64,000 bases of DNA from Sorghum bicolor (lineage: Eukaryota > Streptophyta > Magnoliopsida > Poales > Poaceae): positions 65,773,802 through 65,837,801 of the forward strand of contig NC_012871.2 in the NCBI RefSeq assembly GCF_000003195.3. Direction: 5' to 3'. Below, piece by piece: positions 34,342 through 46,149 of the stretch (its first letter is position 1; every line of letters begins with the position of its first letter). A program made the translations under genes and the position numbers. The notes under the pieces are model-generated. The model worked only from the letters and a program-made list of their open reading frames with translations, did no database searches and had not been told where the DNA came from.

Positions 34342-34765
34342 TGTGGGGGTATAAACCCCTATACCCTCATGGGTCTATATGGGCCGCACCATCACAGGTG
34401 GCTCGGCCCACAGGATGAAGACGTGCGGCGCACGACTGGTCGGCGTGCACCGCAAGGCTACAATATATTGTACCAAATAGGATACTTTGCTTGTAACTCT
34501 GTTCCTTCAGGATATATAAGGAGGGACAGGGGTCCCCTAGAGGACAGATCATAGACATCTCATCTCAATTCACATTATCATCTCAACACAAATCAATACA
34601 ACCAGACGCAGGACGTAGGTATTACGCCCACACGGCGGCCGAACCTGAATAAAAAGCTTGTCCGTGTCTTGCGTCATCATTAAGTTCGTAGCTTACGCAC
34701 CGTCTACCGATAAACTACTACCGTAGATATACCCTAAGGTGGACTGCGACTAGCTTTCGTCGACA
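34342..34765 (+). mobile_element. solo LTR of a retrotransposon
   Basis: It starts TGTGGGGGTATAAACCCC and ends TTTCGTCGACA, the TG...CA pattern of LTRs. It is bounded by a perfect 5-bp duplication AATAA (34337-34341 and 34766-34770). Inside are a TATA box (GGATATATAAGG near 34510) and a poly(A)-type signal (GAATAAAAAG near 34647), so the LTR reads left to right. No internal domain or second LTR lies in the flanks, so it is a product of LTR-LTR recombination. Confidence 0.85.
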
Positions 34766-35008
34766 AATAATAATAAATAAAAAACACTAACGAGCTACGT
34801 TTTAGAACTCAAACAGGAAATATATAGGGGCTGTTGGCTTCTGCTAAAGCAACGGCTATTGCTGCAAATTTTACTCTAGATGTACTCTATCTAGATATAT
34901 GAGATGATGAGTGTTGACTAGATCATAAGATTTAATAATATCTTTCGAATTAATATAAATAGATTCTCACTAGCCCCTTTACCAGATCAATAGATGATAT
35001 TAATATAC

Positions 35009-35310
35009 TCCCTCGGGCCCAATATAAACACACATGCTTGTCGAGGAGAGGAGTCAACTATAAATATAGAATCACCTAAAAAAACTATAAACATAGAATC
35101 ACCCAACTATTTTAATTTTAACTAAGTTTATAAAAATAGTACCAGTTATGATTTTGTATAGGAATATTGATTATTTATTTCATAATGAATTCAATAGTAC
35201 TTATTATTTGATATCATAAATATTTATATATTTTTTTATAAAAAGAAGGTCAAAATGAAGAAAGTTTGACCTACCATTGGAGCTGGAAGTACAATCTTTT
35301 TGGGATGGCA
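35009..35310. mobile_element. Stowaway-like MITE, eroded
   Basis: ACTCCCTCGGGCCC at the left and TTTTTGGGATGG at the right mark weak ends. The core has the usual TATCATAAATATTTATATAT and AAAGTTTGACC strings. A 20-bp piece (CTATAAATATAGAATCACC type) is repeated near 35050 and 35084. Confidence 0.5.
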
Positions 35311-35324
35311 AAAATATACGCTAA

Positions 35325-35553
35325 GGCCTTTAGTTTCCAAAATTTTTTAAGATTCCTCGTCACATCGAATTTTACGGTAAATGCATGAAACATTAAATAT
35401 AGATACAAAAGATAACTAATTGTACAGTTTACTTGTAATTTGCGAGATGAATTTTTTAAACCTAGTTAGTCTATAATTAAATAATAATTGTCAAATAAAG
35501 CCGAAAGTGCTACAGTAGCGAAATCCAAAAAATTTCGCGAACTAAACAAGGCC
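35325..35553. mobile_element. Tourist MITE, GGCCTTGTTTAGTT family
   Basis: The left end GGCCTTTAGTTTCC and right end CGAACTAAACAAGGCC are flanked by TAA (35322-35324 and 35554-35556). The core matches the copy at 15200-15442. Confidence 0.85.
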
Positions 35554-36018
35554 TAAGATTGTGAAGGCTCCGATTTCAATATTGGAACTGTTTCTTAAAC
35601 TCAGCCGGGATTAAACCATTTCAATGTGAAACTCTTAAATTTCAAATAGTCCCTAGACGTTATGGTATGAGTACGCATATCTATGTTGGCTTTGCAAAAG
35701 ATACGACAGGTAAGTAGGTAGGTCGAATATTGTTACTATTGCATAGTCATGTTGTGTTTGATTGCTGGTATTATAATTAAGAGGTCAAAAGGAGTGTCGC
35801 TTGCGAAGTTGGTACACGTACTAGAGGCTGTTGTTGTTTGTCCTTTGATGATGAGGTCGAAGAATGACGCAGCCTAGCTTTCTTATCTTTGTCGCGGTAG
35901 GGAAATTAATGCACCAAAGCCCAATAGACTATACGACCGCTGAATGTTCAGCAGATGAAAGTGGCATTTGGTTAGAAAATTAGACTAGACGTGTGTACAA
36001 TTATTGTGTGTATACATA

Positions 36019-36253
36019 CTTCCTCCGTCCTAAAATAATTATCGTTTTAAGTTTCTGTGTCCTAAATTTGACTAGATTTATAGAAAATATATACAACATT
36101 TATATCTCCAAATAAATTTATTAAAAAACTAGATTCTAAGATCTTTATGATGATACTAATTATGTATCATAAGTGTTAATATTTTTTAATATATATTTAG
36201 TCAAATTTATTTATTGAGAAGTGAGAACGATAGTTATTTTGGGATAGAGGGAG
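36019..36253. mobile_element. Stowaway MITE, TA duplication
   Basis: CTTCCTCCGTCC on the left and GGATAGAGGGAG on the right are inverted repeats, flanked by TA on both sides. The 235-bp AT-rich body has TTTGACTAGATTTATAG and a mirrored AATATATATTTAGTCAAAT. Confidence 0.85.
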
Positions 36254-37271
36254 TATAGGTCAAGATGCTTGCTATATATTCCTCTTATATCTAGTACTAA
36301 CTACTGTATATATATCTGTGGGATTTCATCAAGTGCTTAATTCAGAGAAAAAAGAGAAACGGATTTATATGGTGAAGTTTTTTACTCTAAGTAGTCGTTA
36401 CTATAGCAGTCTAGAATAAACTTTTTTTTTGTGTGAACTGATTGTAACATGACCATCATATACACCTTTCAGTTAACTGGGACACTTCATCCATATTATT
36501 ACAAATTAAACGCATGGTAGGGAAGATCTGTTGCTTGAAGTCACAATACTCAAGAAAGACACTGACTGATTAACATGTTTCTTTTTCTCTAGAACCATCT
36601 TAAAGTCATCAGCAGAACAAGTAATTGCTTTCACTGTCTACGACTGAAAAGAACGCATGTGTACCTGAGACGGTTTAATATATACTTTCTTGTATATCGA
36701 AAATGTCATCATCCTTTTCATTGGACATATATATAGAGCTGGCTACGAGTAGCAGAAACGAAATTTCCATCGTTTGCACACGTCTGTTACTTGCTATGAA
36801 TGGAAATCCACGTATCATGCATCGTGAGACGACATAAGCAGCTAGCAACCACGACAAAGAAGAACAGGATCAGAGCAAGCTATCTATCTAGCTAGCTGAC
36901 CACTAAGCTCGCAGCATGCACGCATTTTCCTTAGATGCAAAGGCCTTCCAAAACTTCAGTTATACAGCACACTCAATTTCAGATAACAAGTCGATTTGAT
37001 GCATTTTCCACGCGCGGATAACATTAATTTGATGCATAAAATTAAATAAATATAGTTGTTTCGGTTTATCTGATGTTCCTTGAATAGAAGGCTATATGAT
37101 GGGATCATTTGAACTGAGTGTTTAACTTGCATTGGGGTTCATTCATTTGGTGGTTGCTTAGCATCATAGCTGACAGTGAAACAGTGGACCAAGCTGACAA
37201 TAAAATCTGCGTCAGTTGGTGTAACTATTCATAACTGTTTCTGCCATATATACTAGCACGAATACCTGGCC
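36254..37271. other. AT-rich intergenic DNA
   Basis: Nothing coding is recognised. A TATATA string lies near 37245, about 30 bp before the candidate exon at 37272. Confidence 0.4.
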
Positions 37272-37371
37272 ATGCAGATGCGCAGCCACTGCATATTGAC
37301 GAATGCTGCTATCGTGTTCATGATCACTTTGGTCATCACACTAGAGTCTGCCACTACAAAGACCTTTATCA
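37272..37371 (+). other. candidate first exon encoding a signal peptide
   Basis: ATG at 37272 opens a 33-codon frame, MQMRSHCILTNAAIVFMITL and onward, with a basic start and a hydrophobic core, then LESATTKTFIS. It runs into a consensus donor GTACGT at 37372. This looks like the first exon of a small secreted protein gene, but no partner exon was found before the LINE tail at 37.8 kb. It may be a relic or chance. Confidence 0.25.
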
Positions 37372-37754
37372 GTACGTAGTGCATCCTGCAGCTTTGATTA
37401 ATCCATAATCGAGGTGAAGCTTAGGCGCGGCTCATGAGTCTCCTCTCCTATCTTTTTCGGTTCTTTTTTACATTCTCAGCTGTAAAAAGTTTTTTTTTCT
37501 GAAAACGAACAAACAATGCGTATCATTATATTTGATAGAAGAGAGTTTAAATTACAAGATGCCGTTCCACGGCCACGTTATTTGTGGGCGCTGGTAGGTA
37601 ACATTGGATGATGCTCCATCCTAGAGGCCAGTGGCTAATCTAAGGTTTTAATTATAGGGATACGAACTAAGCGATGCAATTCGATAGCAATATAATACAA
37701 TGTTGGAATGATGATAAAATAGTTAGGTGTATGAATCTAAAGATACAAGCTCCT

Positions 37755-37848
37755 TTGCTCAGTTCCTGCAGAAGTGTTGTTAGTGTACAGGCTGATATCT
37801 AGAGATATCAGCCTGTACACTAACAACACTTCTGCAGGAACTGAGCAA
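37755..37848. repeat. 94-bp perfect palindrome
   Basis: The arm at 37755-37800 (46 bp, starting TTGCTCAGTTCC) is exactly complementary to 37803-37848, with only AG between them. It sits at the 5' border of a LINE tail; the right arm is continuous with the LINE sequence. Confidence 0.95.
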
Positions 37849-38470
37849 GAGCTTTCAAACTTCAGATCCTTTTCTGGTCTCTTTTCCTTCCTCTTTTACA
37901 GGAACCATGTGCTACACAGATGCGGCCACATTGCCAGACAATCTTACTTCTGGCACTTCACAAGCAGGCCTCGGAGTTTTTATTATTAACACAGATGAAA
38001 ACCCTCCAATAAGTATTTTTGTTAAAGCTCTCCTGCAGGAATCATCCTCTGTTTTGATGGCAGAATCGACAGCATTGGCCTTAGCAACCGATCTATTAAA
38101 TCAGATCCAGTGCACGAGATACACCATTTTTAATCAGCACCTGGTGCATTTTCTCAATCAATCCAATCTCTCCAACCCGCCGGACTGGAGAATCAAGCCT
38201 TACTCTAAAAGCGCAGCAAATTTGCTGGCAATTTACAGTACACAGGTGCGAAGAATTAAAAGAACCCAAAACCAAATGGCGGATTCTTTGGCAAGGCAGG
38301 CTTTTCAAGCAATTACATCCAATCAGATTCAATATGACTTCAGTTGTTCCAATCCTAGTCATGCAAATAATTGTCCCTTTCTTAGGGCGATCAACTCTGT
38401 AACCATCATCTCTGTAAACGTTCTATCAGCCTTGTGCTGTTAATAAAGTTGATTACTTGTCAAAAAAAAA
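37803..38470 (+). pseudogene. 5'-truncated LINE tail with RNase H domain
   Basis: The open frame 37907-38443 encodes an RNase H domain as found at the C-terminus of plant L1-type ORF2: CYTDAATLPDN (first Asp), GLGVFIINTDENP, VLMAESTALALATDLL (Glu), IFNQHLVHFL where the usual second Asp is replaced by Gln, and RTQNQMADSLARQAF (late Asp). TAA is followed at once by TAATAAAG and an A9 tail at about 38462. It is a different LINE family from 3810-6334. The 5' junction is the 94-bp palindrome, and no target duplication is visible. Confidence 0.82.
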
Positions 38471-39952
38471 GCACCAACTTTTCTACATCAATATACAAAG
38501 ATGGCCATTGCCATGGTCTTGATAAGTTTATGAGTTTTTTGCAGATTCAGAATGGATGAAGATATCTATTGTGCTTTATCGAGTAGTCCACTAAAAAGCT
38601 AGATCATTGTTGCTCCTAATGACATGATTTTCTACAAAAGTAAAAATTACTTATTTATCGAGTAATCTACACACATTTCCCCCCAAAAAAATGTCTAATA
38701 GACATGATTACAATTCAAACTTCACAAATTAAAACTGTAATACCATGCTTTGGAAGGAAAAAAAGAGTTTATATATCTATCTATCTTTTATAACTTCTGT
38801 CATTTTTATTTTGTACTTGTGCTATGTGCTTTGGTTCATTTTTGCTTCCGAGGCTTAGGAAAGAAGAGAGCTATTATAGGGTTGCAGGTTTGCTCAATTG
38901 CTCTCTCAAATGAGCACTTAAACTTAAAATATTGCTATTTACTAAAGTATTATAAATATATATATAATATATATAATACTATAAAAGTATACATGCCAAG
39001 TATTTCTATAAAAATTTTGGGGGTACAGTTGTACTCCATGCACCTACACTACATCCGTCCCTGCTAGAGGTGAGCCAGCTGTAAAAAGTCTATGGTATCA
39101 CCAAGGATTTTTACATTTCACGTCAAAGCAAATCTTTTTATTCGCTTTCTTTTCATGCCAATTCTGTTTCTTCCCTTTCCGTACGTTTACCCCCACCTTC
39201 CCTTTTTTTTTTGCCATCCTCCAAATTATCATGAGTTTTTTAGTAAAAAAAAACATGTCTTCGTCAACTAGCGACATGTGTACAAGCAACTTTAATCATC
39301 TCATCACAAACCCAACTGCAGCGTTGAACTTGTGAGTCACCTACTCCAACCGTTAACACTTCAACACAAGAAAACATATAGATTAAGTACTGACTAATAT
39401 TAGAACCTCAACAACTGTACACAAAAATAAATCACATATATGCCTGGGAATCTTTTTGATCACTGACATTTAAGTAAAACACCACATGTGCATGCAATTT
39501 GCACATAAGAATCGCTTACATCTACAAGGTGTAACTTTTTTTAAACATGATACATACTCATACGCTCGTATATACTCACTCACAGCCTCACACTTATCCC
39601 TATAAACATCCCCACGATATTAAATTGACATATCTTGAAATTGATGAAGTCATCACAAACATATTTTGTCAAAGGACATCTACCATAAATAAATAATTAG
39701 CTATACATGTAAGTTAAAAGATGCAACTAAACAATACATACACCAATGTATAATATAAACCAAATGCACACTACCTACTCACGTTTTAGTTTTACGTACC
39801 TACAACTCCATCTACCCTCAAAAACTAAACATGACACTCTATTTTTTGTCCTAACACAAAGTATAGAGAAAATTATCAACATTTATCTATGAAAATATAT
39901 TTTATAATCAATCTAATAATACTAATTTGATAATATGATGGTGTTTTATAAA
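38471..39952. other. AT-rich intergenic DNA
   Basis: No gene is recognised. Near 39840-39960 the sequence is a Stowaway-like body (TCCTAACACAAAGTATAGAG) that resumes after the SINE at 40281. Confidence 0.45.
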
Positions 39953-39964
39953 TACAATTAAATT

Positions 39965-40280
39965 GCAAGCGACCACTAGACCAGTTGGTTTGGCTGTGCG
40001 CTTTGCACCCTGCCGTCCAGAATTCAAACCCCCTCAGGGCAGATTTGTTGGCCAAATGAGGCGCAATTTATCTACAAATTGAAAAAAAAAATTCCTTGTC
40101 TGCCCCCACGTCATAGGTCCAAGGTTAGCCTAGTCTTACGGAAGCTACGGTACAACTATATATGGATGAGACAGAGGTTCGAAAGGGAGGGAGAGGAATT
40201 TCTCGACATGCGTGAGAAGGTTTTCTTCTTAAGCATAATGTCCGGGGCTGTCTTACCCCGTTGGTCAATTTTTTAAAAAA
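39965..40280 (+). mobile_element. tRNA-derived SINE-like element
   Basis: A 316-bp element bounded by an 11/12 matching duplication, TACAATTAAATT (39953-39964) and TATAATTAAATT (40281-40292). Near the 5' end TAGACCAGTTGG fits the Pol III box A consensus at 11 of 12 positions. About 35 bp on, AATTCAAACCC is a weak box B (7 of 11). No coding frame is seen. The duplication lies inside a Stowaway-like repeat that continues on both sides. Confidence 0.6.
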
Positions 40281-40405
40281 TATAATTAAATTTAAGATAA
40301 TTTGACTTAGGACAAAAACATGTTTTTTACCCGTGTGGGAATACTAAATGTATTAAAGTCATCTACAACAGTACAATATAACCTACATAAACGATTTCAA
40401 CCGCC

Positions 40406-41176
40406 GCAACAAGAAAAGACGACAGCCCCTACGCACGGAAGCCCCTGCCCTAGCGCCGCCGCCGCCGCCCCCGTCGTCTACCACCGCCGGTCCCCCTCCC
40501 TTCCCCTCCGGTATCTCGCCGGAGGTTGAAGGGAGTGGGGATCCATTGTTTCTGATAGGTTTTTCTTTAGTAGTTCAAGTCTAGGGTTAGTCTCTCCATG
40601 CCAAATTTTTTGGTATTGGAGTTTTATCTTCTCCTTCTCCTCTCCGGCGACGGTGAAGGAGAGAGGTGGAATCGACTTCTCTATGGCGGCTTCGTTGAAG
40701 ATAAGGACGACAACTTCGGCGTCAGCATCTTCATCGACATGACGACATGGAGACTTTTGTTTCCGGACGGCGGCATCAAGGCGGAGATGATGTCGCCGCC
40801 ATGGAATAATTTTCTCCAGTCTCTTCTCCGTTTTATTGTGGTTAGATCTAGCCACAATGAAGGACTAGGGAGAATAATTTTCAGATTAGTCATCCTCACT
40901 CTTCGGTGGCAGAAAGAAGAAGAAGGATGACAACAGAAAGAAGAAGTTCCTCAATTCCGCCTACTGGAATGTTGGCCGTCGTTCGTTGGGCATTTGTTCT
41001 CAGGCCATTTGCCGAGTGTTTGCCTATGCGGTCATCTATACTGCAAAGCACTTAACAGGTTAGGTTTTGAGTTGTGCTTTACACAGCGTGAGTACTATAT
41101 TGTAATCCAAAGTGCCTGTAACGTGTTTGATGTACTCAGCTATCATATAATATAATTCTTCTTTCATCGGAAAAAA
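40406..41176 (+). mobile_element. GC-rich non-LTR retroposon with poly(A)
   Basis: It starts GC-rich (a CCGCCGCCGCC run near 40456) and ends ATATAATTCTTCTTTCATCGG plus an A7 run. The flanks AACGATTTCAACCGCC (from 40390) and AACGAATTCAACCACC (from 41177) match at 14 of 16 positions and read as an aged target duplication. No reverse transcriptase is present. The source may be a LINE 5' leader with a deleted middle, or a processed transcript. Confidence 0.5.
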
Positions 41177-41652
41177 ACGAATTCAACCACCCTTCTTCGA
41201 GCACACATCTTTGCTCACTAATTAGTGACTCATGCAATTCGCAAACAAAATGCCTAACGAGGTGCAATTTAGCAATATATATACACCAAAGTATAACTAC
41301 ATCTACTCACGCAACGATTTTGTATTGCAAGCATGTACACAACAGCAATAACTTCTACAACCTCTCTTTCTGAAGAAACACATCTTTCAAGCTCTTCAAG
41401 CACCAAAGTTTATCCCTTTGAGGTTCATGGGCCCGTGCTCCTCCCTCCCCCACCCTCCTCTCAAATGCATCCCAGCCGTCAGTTGCCTGGGTCGAGGTCC
41501 AGGAGTGTATGCAAGGACTCTTGATCTGATCACCCTACTACGATCTGGTCATCCACCTTTGACACCTCGATACCAATGTTTTTATTACTTATCTACGTAC
41601 ACTGGCAGTGGCAGCAACACAAGCAGATGAGATGGCATCTTGGGCTAGCTAG
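41177..41652. other. 3' flank of the MYB gene
   Basis: No separate gene is seen. The part next to 41652 should be the MYB 3' UTR; GCTAGCTAGCTAG repeats lie just after the stop. Confidence 0.4.
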
Positions 41653-44600
41653 CTAGAGCTTTGCTCCGTTTGAGCTGTTGTTGACCATGTAGCCATCGAC
41701 CAAGGTCGCCGAGTCCCCCAATCCAAAATCTTGGTAGTCGAGCAGCCAGTCGGTCGCGCCATCCCACGGCAACAACTCCGGACCGGCGGCAATGCTGCTG
41801 AACTCGTCCACATCGACACTGCCACTGAAGTTGAGCCACGGCTCGTCGCCGGTGGGAGGCTCCTCTTCCAAGAGCCACTTCACCAGCGGGTCTTGGTCAT
41901 GGCCACCACTGCTGCTGCTGCTGCTTCCGCCAGTGCTCACGGTGTTCGTGCTCGATTCCGTCGGGCTGCAACCATCGGCCGGCACGTCCCTCATCACGAC
42001 AACATCATCGTTCTCCGGGCTCTGCTGCTTGGTCGCCTCGTCGGACTTGGCTGACTGCGAGGTTGTAGCCGGGCTGCTGCTTGTCTTCCGGTCGAGGGGC
42101 TCGTGCGTGACTGGATCGATGCCCATCTTGATCAGCTTCTTCTTGATGTGCGTGTTCCAGTGGTTCTTGATCTCGTTGTCAGTCCTGCCCGGTAGCTTGG
42201 CAGCAATCTTCGACCATCTACACGAAATCATGCATATAGGAAAGAAAAGTATTACTACTAAGTATATGAAATTAATAACATAACTAATCGTCTAATCGCC
42301 AAGACATGAGTGGGGGGCAGTGCATGCCCGAGTAAAAATGACAGAATCAACAGGTCGAGTATGCTAAATTGCTAATGTGTTGCTAAAACGGAAAATAACT
42401 TGTATATGCATATTCAAACTAATTAAAGATCATCTCTAGCTAGTGGCAGATTTGATTTACTATAGATTGGCGATTGGCGCTTTCGTTTTTAAAAACAGCT
42501 TTAGAAAACAGCGTGTACCCAATATATTTGCCGATCGTTTTCACAAGCAGCACACTCAATCATGTCAGGGGTATTCAAAGTTGAGACTGACCTTTCTCCC
42601 CGTGTTTTCTACCCAATATTACCTACCCTCCGTACTAAAATATAATGGATTTAAGTTGTCCTAAGTCAAATATCCTAACAAGTTTATAGAAAAGAACAAC
42701 AATATTTATGATATCAAATGAGCATCGTTAGATATATTATGAGATGCACTTTCATAATTTATCTTTTTGGAGTTGTAAATGCTAATACGTTTCTCTGCAA
42801 ACTTGATCAAACTTAGAGTAGTTTGACTTAGCACAAATTCAGATCCATTGTATTTCAATGAGACGTGTGTACATGTATTACACTGCTGAGTCATACACAG
42901 ATTCTTTTGCTTATTTATTTATTTATTTATTTATTTATTTTCTTTACAAAAACTGATTCTCTGGCTTCAAGTGCAATATGAAAGGTCACGATCGAGCTTT
43001 CAACCTCATTGGTTTCTTTAAGCTATGTGACTGTGTGAGGAAGCAGCCTTTATATATAGGGTGAGAAAACAACAAGTGGTTGGTAGAGGGTGACCTTTAC
43101 AAGAAAGAAAATTCTAGCTCCTTCCATTTTCCAACGAGGCAAGTGGAACCAAGTGGGATGCTCTGCGATTTCTGAATCCAATGTGTAGGGTTTCTTAGCC
43201 ACACAAATGAAGGTAGTGGCCAGTGCTCTAGGTTACACATCAAGAAAGTGATATAGGAAATCTATAATGGTCACTGGTGAATTGCTATGACTATGGCAGA
43301 GCCATACCTATAGAAAATCTATGAAATCGTTGAAATGATGCACCCTTACAAATTAAAGGGTACCAACTATGTCCAGGAACTTATGGCATATAAATTAAAA
43401 TAATATATTTAAACTGAAGCATGCACCATCATGAACTGAAAATCTAGAGCTACTATATTTCCAAAATTCTAATGTACAAATTAAATAGGACAATTATTCT
43501 AATTGTTATAAGACTCAAGTTATTTTAAGAAAAATGTCTACCATAGAACAACCTACTTTATAGGGCAGTATTCTAGAATTGAATCCGAAGTTTTCTCTTC
43601 ATTACATGCAACACCCATCCATTTATGCGTCTACAACTTTTTCAAGATATATCTACATCTCAGTTGGTATATGATAGTGATTGAGGACATTGATTAAATT
43701 TTGCCAAAGGTAAGAGACCTGCATCCTTCATGCATGACCATACCAAGGACCACAAAGAAACATACTCATACTTCTTAATCTCTATAAGAAGCTAATGACA
43801 TGTGTGATGTCTTATGTTTCCTCGTACGATGGCAATAGGTCACCCGCATGTTATGCTTCTATAAGTAGAGCCTTTTTTTTCAAGATATAAAATCACCCAA
43901 CCTTTTAGAGCACCATATATAATTTGGCAAGTACTGCAATTAACTTAAAATTTTGTAGACTGCTAGAAAAATGATCATGTCCTTAATTATGGCCATAGAT
44001 GATGAAACACGTACTCACAAGGGATATATATATATTCCCTTCACAAGGGGATATAAGTGTTACTTATAAATTAATAAATAAAAGATATATGGCCGGACAC
44101 ACATATACATACAACAAACAGTAAAAGTTTATAAAGAGCTAAGGAGTACGAGGGGAAAGGTACAATAAAGTTGTGCTGCACAAATCACAACTCGATCCAA
44201 AAGTATAATTAATCATTATTTTGCATGTTCAAAATTAAAGGGCCTAATGTATTATTGTCAATTTTGTAAGTAAAGAGAATTCAAAGCACGTTTGCCAGTA
44301 GCATGACAATATTTACATGGTCATACATCTATATACACTGTCTAAAATCCTGAAATGTTAAGGAAAGAAAAAAAAGGTAAATCAAATAATGCATATAGGA
44401 GCAGACAAAACTATTTGAATTCAGAGGTTAGATGGTTGTAGGTGGGCTAAATGCTAAGGTCGAGGAGAGAGTGAGGGAGAGAGGAGAAATGTGGATATTA
44501 AATGCGGCAACTACTATATAAGTAGCCTACTAGGAGAGGGCTGTAAATGTACATACAGCCAGCTGAAGGCTGTAAATGACCTAATTGCCGGCTTGCATCA

Positions 44601-45815
44601 TCGCAATTTAGGAAGCATCTAAAGTTGAAAACCTTGCTTTTTGTACTACTTGTAGTAACTATGCATGCTTTGTATCGTCAAAGAGCAACCAACCAAACAA
44701 TTCTAGTCCTGTGTGGCTGTGTTTCACGCGTTGACAATGATACCACGTGCATGCATGGGCTCTACTTCTCTGAATTTGGTTACTTGGTGATAGATACATG
44801 TGGAGAAATTCCTATACTGGTTTTACCAATCAATGGACAGTATAGCTCTTTTGGATATCGTGTGTTGACAAGTAACTAACGCACGTTCAAGAGTCCACGG
44901 GTTTCGATCAGTTATTTTTTCACAATGATTAGCTAGGGGCGGCATGCGTACGATTCTGGTCATTGGTCAAATACTACAATCGATCCAGTAGTTTTTTTAC
45001 TTTGTTTGCGTACGTGCGTAGGACGACAGCATCTGCTAGCTGTTCGTAGTTTTCGTACGTGGTGGTAAAAAAAAGGGCTGCCGCCTTTTACTACGTACGT
45101 ACGTATGCCTTACGTATGATCCTGTCATGCGCATGTAATATTTGCTAGCTTATATATATATATGTATTCTTATTCTGGTCACGTAAGCTGTCAGTTCGTT
45201 GTCAAGTTATTTGGAGTGGTTTGCGCGCCACCAAACACAAAAAGTCAAAAACAATACAAAGCAGGCCACGTATATATATTATGTGGAATGAGGAAGTGAA
45301 GTACTACCTAGACAGATACTGTACGTGTTTCTTGTACCTAGCTTGATTATTGTCATATAAGGGGTAGTACATAATATAATATGGTGCACGGGGTAAATAA
45401 TTCTGTATGAGAACTGCTCTTCGTAGCAATGGGAACCATATCCATATATGCTATGCACTACGCCGCATGTACCATAGACGAATGCATACGCATGGCGTGA
45501 CAGAGTAATGGAAGGATGGGCGACGGATGCGCATGCATCGATCACGACATACCTGTTGCCGAGCTTGCCGTGGAGGTCGATGACGACCTGCTCCTCGGCG
45601 TCCGTGAGGAGGCCGCGCTTGAGGTCCGGGCGGAGGTAGTTGGTCCAGCGCAGGCGGCAGCTCTTGCCGCAGCGCAGCAGGCCCGCGAGCTTGGGCACCG
45701 CGCGCCAGCAGCAATGGCCGTTGGTCAGGATGAAGTTGATGAGCTTGCGGTCCTCCTCCGCCGTCCACGGCCCCCGCTTCACCCCAAGCTTGTCGCAGCA
45801 CGGCTGCCGCCCCAT
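41653..45815 (-). CDS. R2R3-MYB factor, MYB20/42/43/85-like
   Basis: A 275-aa nuclear transcription factor in two exons, 45815-45553 and 42217-41653, split by a 3335-bp intron inside R3. It starts [21 protein letters not shown]2 is about 14-61 (tryptophans in [19 protein letters not shown] and CRLRWTNYL); R3 is about 67-112 ([34 protein letters not shown]). The tail DPVTHEPL and a Ser/acidic activation region ending [13 protein letters not shown] fit the clade that regulates lignin and secondary walls in Arabidopsis; target genes here are inferred. The usual first R2R3-MYB intron is absent: all of R2 and most of R3 sit in exon 1. Exon 1 is very GC-rich. A TATA box lies 313 bp upstream. Confidence 0.9.
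42622..42863. mobile_element. Stowaway-like MITE in the MYB intron
   Basis: CTCCGTACTAAAATATAATGG on the left pairs with CCATTGTATTTCAATGAGACG on the right. The subterminal parts GTCCTAAGTCAAAT and GTTTGACTTAGCAC are also complementary. An (ATTT)n run follows at about 42910-42940. The rest of the intron is AT-rich with no gene seen. Confidence 0.7.
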
Positions 45816-46127
45816 CCCAAATTACCCAAAGCTGTAAGTATATACTCAGCGGAGCTGGGCTTCGCTCGCGTGACCACCGCCGATTCGAGCACGTCCGGCA
45901 AGAGACCGATGAGCGAGCGAGCAGCAGCCCGCGAGTTCACGGCGAGGCCCTGTTAAAAAGGGCCGGCCGGCCGGCCGGCTACCAACCTCTCTCGCGGTCG
46001 CGGCTTAAGGTCGTCTCAGGTGGCAGCAGGCAAACGGGCTAACCAAGCCTCGTCAAGGAAAAGGGCCGGAGTGACAAGCGCCTGGCAACTGCTGCGGGGA
46101 GTGAGCGTGCGTGCACGCGGGGGCCGC

Positions 46128-46134
46128 ATTTATA
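46128..46134 (-). promoter_or_regulatory. TATA box of the MYB gene
   Basis: TATAAAT on the minus strand, 313 bp upstream of the MYB ATG, in otherwise GC-rich DNA. This predicts a 5' UTR of roughly 285 bp. Confidence 0.55.
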
Positions 46135-46149
46135 CTGGTTCCTTTTATC

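Noticed and set aside
40598..40930. 110-codon frame in the GC-rich retroposon
   Set aside because: No domain; lies wholly within the repeat-like insert.
44625..44879. Small frame with a hydrophobic start in the MYB intron
   Set aside because: The apparent start is TTG, not ATG; the first ATG comes after the hydrophobic part.
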